This document shows, one piece after another, positions 23,568-34,289 of a stretch of DNA of 64,000 bases. Position numbers and translations under genes: made by a program. This DNA comes from Xylaria sp. FL1777 (taxonomy: Eukaryota; Ascomycota; Sordariomycetes; Xylariales; Xylariaceae). The DNA lies in the NCBI GenBank assembly GCA_022578965.1, contig MU400569.1:62001-126000 (forward strand). Direction: 5' to 3'. The notes beneath the pieces were generated by a model that saw only the letters and a list, made by a program, of their open reading frames with translations, had not been told where the DNA came from and ran no database searches. Each line of letters starts with the position of its first letter. Within the stretch, counting starts at the first letter, position 1.

Positions 23568-26028
23568 ACACGACACTAGTGTGTATTCTGGTTATGTCTA
23601 ATGATTTAGGAGTTTGGTGATATCCTTTTGATAATTTGTTCATTTATTGTAACGACCCAGCAAACATATAGGGTTAGAAAAAAGCCTGTAAGGTTTATGT
23701 TGCACCTCCTCTTCTCACCGTGACGCGGTTATTGCCTGCCTGTCGTTTGTTATTAAGATGAACTATTTTTTGTTCCCTCTTCAGGACTAAGCTTGGCGAC
23801 TAGACTTCGCTACCATCAAAGCAATTGGCAAGTCATCGCTGCTTTATCATTACTAAGTTTCAGTTCCTTTCCTTTCAACAACTTCGGCCCCGGTTACAGA
23901 TGACTGAGTATGGGTCCTCCGTTCCACTTGCTAGGACTCTTACTTACCTGGGTAGCTTTGCGGCCTAACTTGTACCATGGTACTAACACATAAAGCAAGT
24001 ATCAAAAGAATGCCTTTATTATGACAATGATGCTAGGCAAATTTGCACCATACTCGGCATTAAACATCAATCAATCGAAACATGTCACGGACAGGGAACA
24101 TTTCAGCAGGCGGGAATATACCCGTAAAAAGAAACGTACGTGTAAGCGGCATGTTTTTTCCGCTCTGCTAGTGGGCTTAGCAGAGAGCCAAGGTCGCCAC
24201 GGCGGGTAGGTAGATGTACTTTGTCGAATAGTTTGTCACCCCGTCGCCAATTGGGTTCTGAGAACTACCTACTCCGTACCTATGTATAGAACTGTTGGTT
24301 CTACTAGGTCTAGGGGCTACAACATCACACATCGCCATACACACGTTTCGAATGCGGCCACTCGACCGGTAGGACTTGAACAATTGGACTGTAATTACTT
24401 AAGTACCTATGTATAGAATGATCCCTGCTACTCGCGTTCTTCCAATGTCCGGGCTCCTGTCTTTGACGAAACCAATCAGTCAAAAATTTTTTAGGACAAG
24501 AGAAGAAAAACAAAAGAAAACGAAGAGAGTAAAATGTTTAGTGTACGTGGGCATTTTAAACGCTGCACTAAGCCAGCTAGCGTACCTAAGTACCTAGTGA
24601 CGCGGGGCGCTCCTCCTAAACTCGGCGACCGAAATCTCGGCATGGTCCCCGAAATCATAAATAGCCTCTCTAGATTCGCCGCCTCCGTGATTCCAAACTC
24701 CGCGGATTGTCTCGGGAGATTCTCACACGTTTAAAGCACTCACAGATCATGCTCGAAACAACAATTCCTGATCCCAAATGTCGCAGTGACGGCTATATAC
24801 ATAGCTCAGGACACAGATACGAGATCTATGCCGCTGCCGGCACTGGCAATAGGCACAAGAGACTTCTACTTCTTATCAATATTCCGCCCAGTCACATCTT
24901 CAACTCATGGAAATTGAAGGTACAACACTGACCATAGTATATTGGAAACGAAGTTCATGTAGTTCTTCTTGGGGTTGTTACGCTCGTTGTAGGCAGAAGA
25001 GACCGCGGGCTTTATAGTTAACCAGTTGTTCGGCGCAGATAGTCACCCGTTTCGCGCCAATTCGCTTGCTTCAAATTTGGACAGTGATCGTGTCAACCTA
25101 GTTTGGGGCGGTCAATTAAGCTATTTCAGGCCAAGCCCCAGTCTAGCTCGTCGCGGCTAATCAGGAAAATCCCTTCAACAAGATGCGCCCAGATATCCAA
25201 TAATGTCGACTCGAATAAACAAGTCCTCTGATATGCAGTGGACGGTTTAGATAGTGGCACGAGTAGCTAGTTGGTTGATTGTGATTTCCAGTCTGTTGTT
25301 GTTGATGCTAATGCTAAAAAAGAGCAAAGGATGCCACCACAGCCGAATTATATGAAGCCAGGATAGCAATAACAGAAGGTGGCTCCAACCAATGGAAAGA
25401 GGCACAAGTGCTTCGATTTTACTCCAATCTGTTAACACACGTGCATGCCAACGTGAGACGATATGTACACTACACGTGCATCTGTACCGAATGCTACCTC
25501 CTGCCTACTTGTAGAGGGCCGCAATCCGTATCTTCGGGTGCTGCGATCCAGGCGGTTGGGACCTGGTATACTACAGCAGAGTTGTAGTGCACCCCGCGCT
25601 CGCGCTCGGATGGTAGTGCGGCACACCTGAGCTTATCAAACTGTACTAACCAGAATAGTCAGGTCGATAGGCCATTTAATCTCAAAACCCAGTGAATATC
25701 GCCCTGAGCTTCTTTTTCAGGACAGCGCTCGCTGACGATCTTCCAGGTTCGCCTCTGTCCAGCTTGATAAGATGCCCGACTATGCGTCTTTCCGGCCTCT
25801 CTGATTCGGTCTACACTGGACGGAGATCTTTAGATCTGGCTTGGCGAGACGGCCTTGCCGTTGCCGGCCACGGTGAGCAGAGGTGAATTTATAACATGTG
25901 GTCCGCCGACTTTTCTGGTCGCGTGCTCTCTTTCCCTTCTCGTCACCCCTGATCGAGCCGAGGTCGTGCTGCGCTGTTGTCTGTCGTTCTAGTTTGGGTT
26001 GCCACGAGATACAATCATTCCATTCGCA
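23568..26028. other. Intergenic region, no gene seen
   Basis: About 2.5 kb before the nuclease gene. Frames of 60-75 codons occur on both strands, but none has recognisable domains or composition. Pyrimidine-rich sequence just before 26029 is a likely promoter-proximal region of the nuclease. Confidence 0.45.
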
Positions 26029-27251
26029 ATGCGTGCATTTCAGATTGCAGCCGTTGCCGGCATTCTCGTCGCGCCGTCTCTCGCGTGGAACACCGATGGT
26101 AAGGAAAACGACATTGAGGCCTTGTGAACGAAAAAAAAAAAAAAAAAAAAAAAATAGTGTTGTCGGGGCAATGAAGTCGGTGATCTCTGGCTAACTTGGG
26201 CGACCAAAACAGTACACCAGCAAATTGCCTACGCCGCCGAAGAATTCCTGACGCCTCTCACGCGTGTCATCATCAAGCAATTGTTGGCGCCTGAAGATAA
26301 AGGTAGTCTCGGTCGCGTGGGCGCATGGGCAGACGCTTACCGTAAGACCCCCGAGGGTGCTTACACCGAGACATGGCATTACATCGATTCATCCGATAAT
26401 CCGCCAGCCTATTGCAACGGTGAGTTAGCTGTAGTTGCACGATATGAGGACATAACTGACGCAAATCCAAGTATATCCCAACCGGGATAATACCTTGAAG
26501 GGGAGTATCGTCAGTGCCATCACCAATCAGACCCAGATCCTGAAGGGTTGCATCCAAAAAGCCAAGGCCGGTCAGATCCTTCACGGTGAGGACCCGACCT
26601 GCACCAACGCAGTCAAGTTTGTCACACACTTCCACGGCGACATGGCTCAGCCGTTGCACGTGAGCGGCATTGCCGCCGGTGGAAACTTCTTTCCCGTCAC
26701 CTTTGCTGGTGCTACGACCAATTTGCACGCGGTTTGTATTCCCCTCTTCATCATCCGTCCTCCCTTTTAACCCCCTCGTTGATGAGCCTCAAGCCTGTCA
26801 GCTGACCGTAGTGGGGATTTTGTTCCATTAGATCTGGGATGGTGCCATCATCTACCAGCTCGCCGGCGTGCAGTCCTTCAAGAACGATACCCTTCAGCCA
26901 TTCTTCAAGAACATCGTGTCGCGCATTCGGCAGGACAATTTCTTCATCCCAACTGCAGATTGGGTGTCCTGCACTGACCCCGGAAGAGCGACTGGGTGTT
27001 CCTTAGTCTGGGCTCGTGACACCAACGATTGGACCTGCGACTACGTGTACTCCCAGATCTTCAACAACACTGACGTCGCTACAAGTGGCTATGCCGAGGG
27101 TGCCTACCCCATTGTTGAAATTCAGGTGGCTAAGGCCGCGCTGCGAATGGCGACTTGGTTCAACAAGCTTGTTGATGGCCACTACAAGGAGCGCGAGACC
27201 ATTCTGCGGCTCAACCCTAGCTGGATTGGGGGCCCTTCCGGTGGAGCATAG
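26029..27251 (+). CDS. Secreted S1/P1-type nuclease (zinc-dependent single-strand nuclease)
   Basis: Predicted 318-residue extracellular nuclease/3'-nucleotidase that hydrolyses single-stranded DNA and RNA using a three-zinc centre. Exons 26029-26098, 26213-26419, 26472-26731 and 26832-27251 (introns 114, 52 and 100 nt) join in frame. Residues 1-19 form a signal peptide ending SLA, so the mature enzyme would begin with Trp20, the family's N-terminal zinc ligand. The expected ligand set is present with correct spacing: W20, H25, D64 (GAWAD), H79 (WHYID), H145 and D149 (HFHGD), H155 (QPLH), H178 (TNLH) and D182 (IWDG). Several N-glycosylation sequons (NQT, NDT, NNT) and paired cysteines fit a secreted protein. 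A probable role is scavenging phosphate and nucleosides from external nucleic acid. Intron 1 contains a 24-A run. Confidence 0.95.
26131..26154 (+). repeat. Poly(A) tract of 24 bases inside intron 1 of the nuclease gene
   Basis: Uninterrupted run of 24 adenines in the first intron (26099-26212), shortly after the 5' splice site and upstream of the CTAAC branch-like site near 26191. Runs of this length are prone to length variation. Confidence 0.9.
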
Positions 27252-27725
27252 ACGAGAGGAAGAAGATGCGGAAAATAGAAAATAAAGGACGGAGGACTGC
27301 GGTATGGAATGACCAACTATTTGTCATGAGTCAGCAGTCATGACACAATTCGACCAACAGATCATGCCACTTTTCAAACTGCCAATAATTATAATCTAAT
27401 TGAAGCACAAATCTAGCGAGGAGACAAAATCGGGTTATAAAGAAAATTAATGTAATGGGGAGTCGAGGAAAGACAAAAAGACGGACTGCTGACCCACGGC
27501 TTATTCGGGATAAGTAGAAATGGCACGACTCTCAAAAACACATACTACCTTCCATCATCGTCATTAGTGCCAACAAGACAGTCGCATCTATATTAATTAC
27601 TAACTCTGAATACAGCGTACCCCGATCGTCACACTACCCAGATTACTCTACTTAGTTTAGAATACCTGCTTACTCCATATGTGACATCGTCATAAGCTTA
27701 TCGCCGAACCTCTAGGAAACCACTT
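27252..27725. other. 3' region of the nuclease gene, no gene seen
   Basis: An AATAAA hexamer at 27282-27287, about 30 nt after the nuclease stop codon, is a plausible polyadenylation signal. The rest of this roughly 470-nt stretch shows no coding potential. Confidence 0.5.
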
Positions 27726-28035
27726 TTATCGCAGCTTATCCAGCATGTGATAGTCGCATCTGTGAACGACACATCCCATCCAGCATGTTGCAACGCGCGC
27801 CGGATTCTCGGGCACGAGGACATCCTCGTCAATCATTATCGTGCCGTCGTGCAATGCGCTCTCGGATATCATCGACGCCATCGCCGACTCGTCATGCGAC
27901 AGATCCGTCCCTGCCTCAACTAGCGAAAGGCGCCGCGCTGTCCTGGATCTTGCGCAGATGCGTCCATAACTCGTACGTAGGCATGCACTCCAGTTCTTCC
28001 TTCGTAGTATTAAGCACGGCCACTGGATCGGCCAT
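27726..28035 (-). pseudogene. Small hypothetical protein, apparently frame-broken
   Basis: From an ATG at 28035 the minus strand encodes a plausible 39-residue N-terminus (MADPVAVLNTTKEELECMP, then TYELWTHLRKIQDSAAPFA) ending at a TGA near 27916. Directly after it another frame continues in similar style (EAGTDLSHDESAMASMISES, then TIMIDEDVLVPENPARVA) to a stop at 27726. No credible splice-site pair lies at the junction, so a one- or two-base frameshift is the simplest reading. I do not recognise the family. It could be a recent pseudogene of about 100 codons or a sequencing error in a real small gene. Confidence 0.35.
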
Positions 28036-28485
28036 TCTGTCCTTGATTGGGCGTATTTTTGAAACTTGGATTTGAGAAGTTTCCGGAAAAAAAATCTTGA
28101 AGAGAAGTCGGCGTTAATCTGTTCTTGGCTGTGCTGGTTAGCGTCGTAAGTTGACGATTGTTGGTAATGTTCACACACACCAATCAGGATAGAGGACAGC
28201 ATGCAAAGCATTCATTATCTCTTTATTAACTTTTGAGAGGCATCCGAATCCATTTTAAGGGACACCTAGATTGTCAACATGTATGACAGCAGATCATGCG
28301 AAAGCTATTAGACAACAGGCAACTGCAATACGTGATCGCGCCCGTCATGCTAACTCGAAGTTCCTTTTCTGACGCCTCCACCAATCAGCACCTATTCTCC
28401 CCCTTGATTTTTCTTGGCTCACACGATATTCCTCCATGGCAGTAGAGAGAAGGATAAGTGCCACTACTCCATCACCCCAAGCACA

Positions 28486-29893
28486 CTAGAGCTCAATGAG
28501 CTCGTCCTCCTCCTCGTCTTCCTTGTTGTCTTCCTCTTGATGGAAAGAGTAGACGTAACTCTTGGCGAGAATAAGTCGCTGGTCGTAGTCTTTGCCCATA
28601 GAATTTCCGTCCTTGATCAACGCAGGTGAGATCATCAAGTCGACCTCGCGCTCATCGCACTCTTCGTCGTACTCCATTGTCGTGGAACTGAAGCGCTGTT
28701 TGTAGACTACTCCTTTGGTTTTGTAAACGCACCGTGATTGGTTGAAGATCACGGCGAGCTCGATAGCTTTGTCAATGATTCCCCCAGCAGCGCGAAGAAT
28801 AATATCTGTGTGTTTCTCGCTAAACAGGGTTTCCTCGGGAATAAAGTTAAGGATCATCGAGTATAGTCGTGTCTTCAGGTGAAGTTCCTGCTTCCTGCAA
28901 ACACCTCTTCCATTTTGTATAATTTCCCCTGTCTGGGCTCTCCAGGCATGGTAGTCCTCTACCGAGTCTGATACTTTTTAGTACAATAATTACGAGGATT
29001 CAGGTCTAGCACTCACTTGGTGTATATTCGGTCACTGCGTTAACAGCTGCGGCGAACTCTTGTCCCCATACCACGGCTGGGTTTCGTAGAATCCTCTTTG
29101 TGATATGCATCCAGACCAACGACTGAAAAAGAAGATGTGCCTTTCCTTCAGTACTGAGAAGATCTTGATACAGTGGAGTAACTGAATTGAGTAACTTCTC
29201 TTGATCCTCACTTAGCTTCTCTAGCGGGATAGTTTGAGACATATACGATCTAGCGAGATTTTTGATGACGTATTGCAGTCTCTTCCATTTCGCTGCCATT
29301 TCAGCATCATCAACCATGAAGGTCCGCTTCGATGACTTGAGGTCACTAAGCTCTCCAATAGCAGCCTGCCAATGACCCCTAATACTGTCACATTCTTCGG
29401 TCTTCTCATGCAGGGCTTTCTTGATGTCATTGAGCTGGGCAAGCTCACTGACGGAAGTCTGCCAGAGTTCTCTGAGCTTCTCATTTTCCTCGGTCTTCTC
29501 CCTCAAAGCATCCTCAAGGTAGTTAAGCTCCGCATAATGTTGACGCGCTCGAATTACGAAGTCCTTGGCCACGACTTCATACAAGTTCGGATCAACTTTG
29601 AAGAGAGGATGATCTGGGTTGGTCGGGAGCGTTTCCTGGGGGCCCAGCCATCCACCAAACCAGCGCCGAATAAAGTTATAGTGCCTAGAAACCTCCATTT
29701 CGAGCCACTGCACGTAGGTTGGGTGCCGTGCCTGTATGTGCCAAGAGTTGCCGGTCTGTACGCCGGCGCTAGAATGAGGCTCTCGCTGAACTCGCAGAGC
29801 CCTATTGGCGCTCAATCCCTCGTCGGAAACGGGATTGGTGGGCTGGTTGTTGCCGGCCGTGGTTTCTCCGGACCGCGTCTGACGATCTGACAT
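28486..29893 (-). CDS. Uncharacterised coiled-coil protein
   Basis: Predicted 454-residue protein. Exons in transcript order are 29893-29017 and 28973-28486, joined across a 43-nt intron (GTGAGT donor, TACTAA branch, AAAAAG acceptor); the splice restores a continuous frame. The first 50 residues are polar and low in hydrophobics. Then follows a segment containing YNFIRRWFGGWLGPQETLPT and a Glu/Lys/Leu-rich coiled coil (about residues 118-200) with an internally repeated LREKTEEN...LRELWQ / LHEKTEEC...IRGHWQ unit. A helical C-terminal domain and a very acidic tail (EEDNKEDEEEDELIEL) end the protein. No membrane segment, signal peptide or catalytic motif is evident. Function unknown; it lies closest of all intact genes to the AT-rich repeat island. 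Confidence 0.75.
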
Positions 29894-30607
29894 CAGGATT
29901 GTCTGTATTATCCGGAGAGCTGTGTACTTCCAAGTATCTGCTCGGGCTAAAGCAAGTCAGAACCTAAAGAGGGCTGGCTCATACTTGAGCAAACCAAGGG
30001 AGAGTAAGTGTGCAAGTACCTAGGTAGTATAAGAACTTGCTGATCTGAAATTTGAGGAAGTTGTGAGACTAATTAAGCCTTAGAGCCAGAAAGTTCGGTT
30101 CTTGAATAGTTAGATGCGAAGGGGGAAGAGCACTTGCTGATGGTGGCAGGGTAAAAGGAAGACAAGAATGCGCCCAGAAGCAGCACCTTCTAACTTCGTT
30201 TCAAGTTATTACCTATTGCACTTAAAATTGCTCGTCAGGTATCTAAGTACATACTGTACATGTAGTTACATGCATGTATATATATATATTTACCACAAGT
30301 ACATACATAGTAGCCATTGATCTAAGGCCAGATGTAGTACCTATGTAGTACTTACTTAGGTAATAGGTACCTCATATACATACATCTCTTAAGATCTTGC
30401 AATATTTTGCAGTACTATGTGGGATGAGCCCTAAGAGACCAGACTGTAGGTATCCAGGCCCATAACATTATTTGTATACCTAACCTATGGTAGGTAGCTC
30501 TCTACTTACTCAGGTACATATGTAGACGTGGATAAGATAATTAGAATTAAGTACCCAGGTAGATGCCTAAAAAATATCACCAAGTACCTAACGCGGCAAA
30601 TGAGTAC
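29894..30607. other. Intergenic region with simple-sequence DNA next to the AT-rich island
   Basis: About 700 nt with numerous short TACCTAGGT/ACATAC-type motifs and an alternating TATATATATAT stretch near 30278-30290. No gene is seen. Presumably it contains the promoter of the leftward coiled-coil gene at its left end. Base composition is still ordinary here. Confidence 0.55.
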
Positions 30608-30729
30608 ATACTGTCAGACGGACATTAACCTACAACCGGTCTTAGGCCAGTACTACCCGAACTAGCGCGTATAAAGTCAAACCATTAGTTTATAGTAGTC
30701 ACCTATGATATAGTTGCATATATAGCAAC
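30608..30729. repeat. Left copy of outer direct repeat (unmutated), possible LTR
   Basis: Aligns without gaps to 45089-45210 (constant offset 14,481 bp). Apart from one transversion at 30611, every difference is C in this copy to T in the other, or G to A. For example, GTCAAACCATTAG here is GTTAAACTATTAG there, and GCGCG becomes TATA-type sequence. A TG at 30612 and a CA at 30726-30727 would define a 116-bp LTR-like unit. I see no matching target duplication, so the LTR identity is tentative. It marks the sharp left border of the AT-rich island. Confidence 0.8.
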
Positions 30730-33700
30730 CCAATAACTAAAAGAAGTCTTAAATTATATAATAGCTTAACGGGTTAAAGCTTAAATATTATATAAAACTA
30801 TTTATTTATAAAAGAACTAAAAGTTTTTAAGTTTAAAAAAAAAACTTAAAAAAACTATAGCTTTAAAATCTTTAAAAAATTATTAGTTAAATAGTAATAT
30901 AACTAAGTTTTAAGCCTTTTATTAAAGCTTTTATTATAGATAATTTTTTACTTCTTAAAAATACTACTTACTTATAATAAACTTAAGCTATATATTTATT
31001 TTTATATTTAGCTATATATATATATTTTTTTATTTATTAGTTATATAATTAGCTTAAGTTAATAAGCTTGCTTAGCTTTTAATAAAAACTTTTATTATTT
31101 AGCTTTAAAACAAAAACTTAAAAAAAAAGAACTTTAATAAAAAAGATTTAAAAAAATTAAGCAGTAAAAAAAAAAGCAAACTTAATACTTTATAAAAAAA
31201 ACTAAAAAACGCTAATTATAATTTTAAGCTTACTGCAAAAAAACCTAATAAGCTATATTTTTTTGCATAATTATATAATTTTTTAGCTACTTTAAAACTT
31301 ATATATAATAAACAATTGTTTAGTTTTTTTAAAAACTTTTTTTTTATTAAACAAATATTTAACTTTATTAACTTTTTTGCATAAAAAGCAAAAAAAGCTA
31401 AAAAAAAAACACAAAATAACATAACTAAGTTAATTATTTAAAAAAAAAAAGCAAACTTTAATAATATTTTTATACTTTATAACTTTTTTATGTTTAATAA
31501 TATAAATAACAAAAATTTTATAATATTAAATACTATAATTGCAAATTTACTTAAATAGCTAATAAAAATTTACAAGCAAATATAATTTGCTTATAATAAT
31601 ATATAAGCTTTTATAAAATATATAAAATTTATAAGCTAAGCATAACGTTATAAGCTATTTGCAATATATAAAGCAATTTAAACTATATATAATTTTATTA
31701 CAAAACTTTTTTAAACTTAAACTAAAGTAACATAAAATTAAATTAAGAAATTTTAGCAAAAAATAATCTAAAGAAATATTATTTTTTTTAAAAAAATATA
31801 AAAAACTATTGCTTAACTAGCTACTAATGCTTAAACAAAAAAATAAGCTATTATTTAATTAAAAAAAGTAGCTAATTATTACTATTATACTTTTAGTGTT
31901 CTTTAAAAAAAAATAGCTAAATAAAAACAAGTTTACTAAAAAAACTAAAAAATAATTAATAGCTAAATAACTATAAAAAACAAACAAATTAATTAATTAT
32001 TTAACTATTTTTATGCTAACTTATTTTAACTAAAAAAGCTTTACATATATATATAAGCTACTTTTACTAAATTTTATAACTAGTTAAACAACTATTAATA
32101 GCTAAACGTAAATTTAATTATAAAAAAGCTTTAATTATAAAGTATTACTATTAGCTTTATAAGCTAACTTTTTATAAAGCAATTAACTTTTAAAAAAAAG
32201 CTTTAAAAGCAAATTACAAATAAAGCATTATAAGCTACTTAAGCTTGCTTTATTATTAAAGCTTTAAAAGCTTAATATATAGCTATTTATATTATACTTA
32301 AAGTTATTACAAAATTAGCTTTTAATAAAAATCCTAGGTTTATTGCAAGGTTTGCTTTAAAAAAAAACTTTAATAACTTTAATAAAAATAATAACTTTTT
32401 TACAAGAAAACTACTTTATAGTTTTTTTAAAGAACTGCTTAAAAGCTTATAAAAGCTAACTAAAAAAAATAGCAATTTAAACAACAAATTATTTTTTAAA
32501 ACATACAATTATTTTATAAAAGCTATTTTAAAAGCAATTAATAATTTTATGCTTAATATAACTACTTTTAACTTTATTTAATTAAATAAACTATAAATTT
32601 ATAATAGCAAAAACTCTGCTAAGTTTTTACTATAGTAATAAAAAATATAAAACTATATAAAAACATACATAAAAAGCTTTCCTTTAAATAAGCACTAAAT
32701 TAATTAAATTAATTCTTTTTTAATAAATAAAGCTTTATTATAGCACTAATTATGCTAAAAGTAGGTTTATTAAGTTAGCATTATTAATAATTAAACAGTT
32801 TATTAAGTAGCTATAAAAGCCCGCTTTAAAAACTTATTAGCTATTTTTTAATTAGCAAATAAACTAATAAAAATAACATATAAAAGCAATATAGCTTAGT
32901 TTTTTACTAAGGTTTTTAATTTTAATAACTTTATAAAATAGTTTAAACTTATGTTTTAAATTTTTATTATAAAACGTTTATTAAAAGAATTAACTAAAAT
33001 AATATATTATATATATAAAATAATACTATAAAATAATAGTAATTTTTTAAATGCTATTTAAAAAGCTAGCATAACTTATAAAAATATATTAGTATACTTA
33101 GGTCTTTTTTTAAAAAGCAAGCCTAGTTTAAGAAAAAAGCTTTTAAAACTAAGCTAATTTAACTATAGCAAAAAAAATTGCTTTTATTTAAGCTAAAATT
33201 TATTTTTAAAAAGCAAATTAAGCAATAATAAAAAATTTAATAAATTTACTAAAGTAATATTAAACCTAAAAAACAAAAAGTAAACTAATACTATTATAGC
33301 TTTTAAAAGTATAAACTAAGCTATAATTAACTAATAAAAAAAAAATAAAGTTAACTATTAGTAGTACAATTAAAATAACTATTATATTTTAGCTTACTAT
33401 ATAAAAAAAAATGTTATTAAAAAAAAATTACTTTTAGCTTTTAAAAGAACTTTTGTTATTAAATAAAAAACTACTAAAAAAAAGCTTACTTTAAGCATAA
33501 CTAAAAAAGCTAAAATTAACGCAATTATAATAAATATGCTTGCATTTTAGTTTATAAAGCTAAGTAATTTTAATTTAAATTTTTAATAAGCTTTTATAAA
33601 GCATTGCATAAAAATAATTAGCTTATAAAAAGTAATTTTACTTATATATATAACTTAAAGCATAATAAAAACTAGCTAAATAATTTAGCTAAACAAAAAA

Positions 33701-33798
33701 ATTAAAAGCTTTAATTAAGTTATTAATTTATTATTTTTATAACTTTTATATATAATAATTAAAAACATTTTATATAAGTACTTTTAAACATAAAAAGT

Positions 33799-33991
33799 TG
33801 TTACGGAAAGTATAAAGCATTAAAGGTTAGGTATAATAGTTAATATATTTTTAGTTTTATAATAAATATCTAATAAAACTAAAGCTTGAAAAAGGAAAGA
33901 AACTCTTATAAAATAAGTATAAAAAGGATATTTTATATATACATATAACTTATAATATGTGCTAAAGTACTTAAGTAGCTTAGTTATAATA
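33799..33991. repeat. Left LTR (193 bp)
   Basis: Starts TGTTACGGAAAG and ends GTTATAATA, where the final ACA has become ATA by a C-to-T change relative to the other copy. It aligns over its full length to 41466-41658 without gaps, and all differences between the two are transitions. Confidence 0.9.
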
Positions 33992-34253
33992 ACTATTTTT
34001 CTTTTTTTAATTAGGTTATTTTTAACTTATATACAAATAAAATTAATTAAAGTAATTAATCTTAAGTATAAATAATAAAATAAAATAGTATAAAGTAATT
34101 AAACATAAATATAATGTGTTAAATAAAATGCTTATGTAATATAATAGTTAAAGTATTTATATATTTATGCCTGTGTTTATGTGTTAAGTTACGTTTGTTT
34201 TATGTTATATTTATAGCAGGTTTTGCGCTTATACTTTTATTGCTATGTATTTT

Positions 34254-34255
<2 letters not shown>

Positions 34256-34286
<31 letters not shown>
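34256..34286. repeat. Poly(T) run of 31 bases inside the LTR element
   Basis: Uninterrupted thymine run in the left interior of the LTR retrotransposon. It lies about 260 bp after the left LTR and is the longest homopolymer noticed in the window. Confidence 0.9.
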
Positions 34287-34289
<3 letters not shown>

